A stretch of 22,520 nucleotides of DNA, from positions 1-22,520 of the forward strand of contig JBOHPP010000264.1 in the NCBI GenBank assembly GCA_050731755.1, in the 5' to 3' direction. Of the stretch, positions 22,127 to 22,520 are shown in pieces. Below the pieces are notes generated by a model, which saw nothing but the letters and a program-made list of their open reading frames with translations, was not told the DNA's origin and ran no database searches. The stretch is from JBOHPP01 sp050731755 (GTDB lineage: Bacteria > Methylomirabilota > Methylomirabilia > Rokubacteriales > CSP1-6). The stretch's first letter is position 1. Each line of letters begins with the position of its first letter. The translations under genes and the position numbers were made by a program.

Positions 22127-22519
22127 ATGCAGATCCGCCTCTCGCCCGATCGTAACGCGCAGACCCAGTCGGTTCGCACGGAGATGACGGTGGACGAGTT
22201 CCTCGCCCGCTTTCCCGAAGTGCCCCATGATCTGAAAGACGAGCCGGCGCTGGCCAAGTACGTCACCGCGTTCGGGCCGCTCCTCCGACTGGCGCAGAAG
22301 CCGTCGGCCTGCGTGGGCAGCGGCGGGGACATGGAGCACGTCTTCTACACGCGGCTCCTCAACGACCTCGCGATCTACGGCGTCGGGCTGGCCCGGCGCG
22401 ACCGGACGCTCGCGCGGCTCCAGGCGACGCTCGACCAGCACGCGACGCAGCCGGCGACCTTCGCCTGCACGCTCGTGCCCCGCAAGGCGCCCGGGGGGAA
22501 GCGGGCCGGCTGCGGCTAG
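22127..22519 (+). CDS. Hypothetical protein
   Basis: 130 residues from the ATG at 22127, chosen because GGGAGGGCG lies just upstream; an in-frame start at 22079 would add 16 residues. Family not recognised. It has no signal peptide or membrane segment. Visible features are an acidic helical stretch (MTVDEFLARFPEVPHDLKDE), a possible second helical region (GDMEHVFYTRLLNDLAIYGV), and a basic tail with cysteines at residues 64, 112 and near the end. It follows a 155-bp gap after the SDR gene. Confidence 0.6.
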   Translation: MQIRLSPDRNAQTQSVRTEMTVDEFLARFPEVPHDLKDEPALAKYVTAFGPLLRLAQKPSACVGSGGDMEHVFYTRLLNDLAIYGVGLARRDRTLARLQATLDQHATQPATFACTLVPRKAPGGKRAGCG

Positions 22520-22520
22520 C

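Noticed and set aside
1..22520. CRISPR array, tRNA genes, insertion sequences or phage/defence genes
   Set aside because: I looked for evenly spaced repeats, tRNA-like cloverleaf arms and transposase, integrase or nuclease motifs and found none.

Overview
This 22.5 kb window is GC-rich throughout, gene-dense and made almost entirely of ordinary bacterial metabolic genes in short operons on both strands. I see no tRNA, rRNA, CRISPR array, transposase or phage gene. The mix fits an uncultured soil or groundwater lineage such as Rokubacteria/Methylomirabilota, or a high-GC proteobacterium: paired acyl-CoA dehydrogenases, MaoC-like proteins, a luciferase-like monooxygenase, an HMG-CoA-lyase-type enzyme and a tripartite tricarboxylate transporter (TTT). 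This placement is inferred from gene content only.

Layout. Positions 1-2134 (minus) hold a MaoC-like hotdog gene, an acyl-CoA dehydrogenase, and the first codons of a second acyl-CoA dehydrogenase that runs off the left edge: an acyl-CoA oxidation operon. Positions 2177-3958 (plus) are a LemA-TPM-TPM envelope module. Positions 3968-6268 are a divergent pair of PLP enzymes, a class V aminotransferase (minus) and a D-threonine-aldolase-like enzyme (plus). Positions 6269-6523 contain a long G-rich inverted repeat. Positions 6524-7872 (minus) are dusB overlapping a MaoC dehydratase gene. Positions 7845-8751 contain a 77-bp direct duplication of the dusB 5' end and upstream region, flanking a small membrane-protein gene, followed by another small membrane-protein gene. 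Positions 8767-10002 (minus) encode a metal-dependent amidohydrolase. Positions 10119-12068 (plus) encode a Kef-type antiporter. Positions 12065-14747 (minus) are an operon: MerR/excisionase-like HTH, luciferase-like oxidoreductase, SGNH lipoprotein, TerC. Positions 14865-16019 (plus) encode a citrate synthase, divergent from the HTH gene. Positions 16059-20592 (minus) are a five-gene operon: HMG-CoA lyase, O-methyltransferase, TctC, TctB, TctA. Positions 20688-22519 (plus) hold Dps, a short-chain dehydrogenase and an unrecognised protein.

Most notable. (1) A free-standing HTH protein, resembling the HTH that in other bacteria is fused to the N-terminus of citrate synthases, lies divergent from a citrate synthase lacking it. 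Between them are three ATCAA repeats at an exact 10-bp period overlapping a TATAAT box. (2) The 77-bp duplication gives a neighbouring gene a copied dusB start region and a 28-codon leader frame that overlaps it by GTGA. (3) The inverted repeat carries a G-quadruplex motif in each arm. (4) Several genes have a TANNNT box only 6-7 nt from the start codon and no Shine-Dalgarno, which suggests leaderless transcripts. (5) The first TPM gene has an in-frame signal peptide with no ordinary start codon. None of these amounts to a clearly new system; the HTH/citrate synthase regulatory unit is the best candidate for follow-up.
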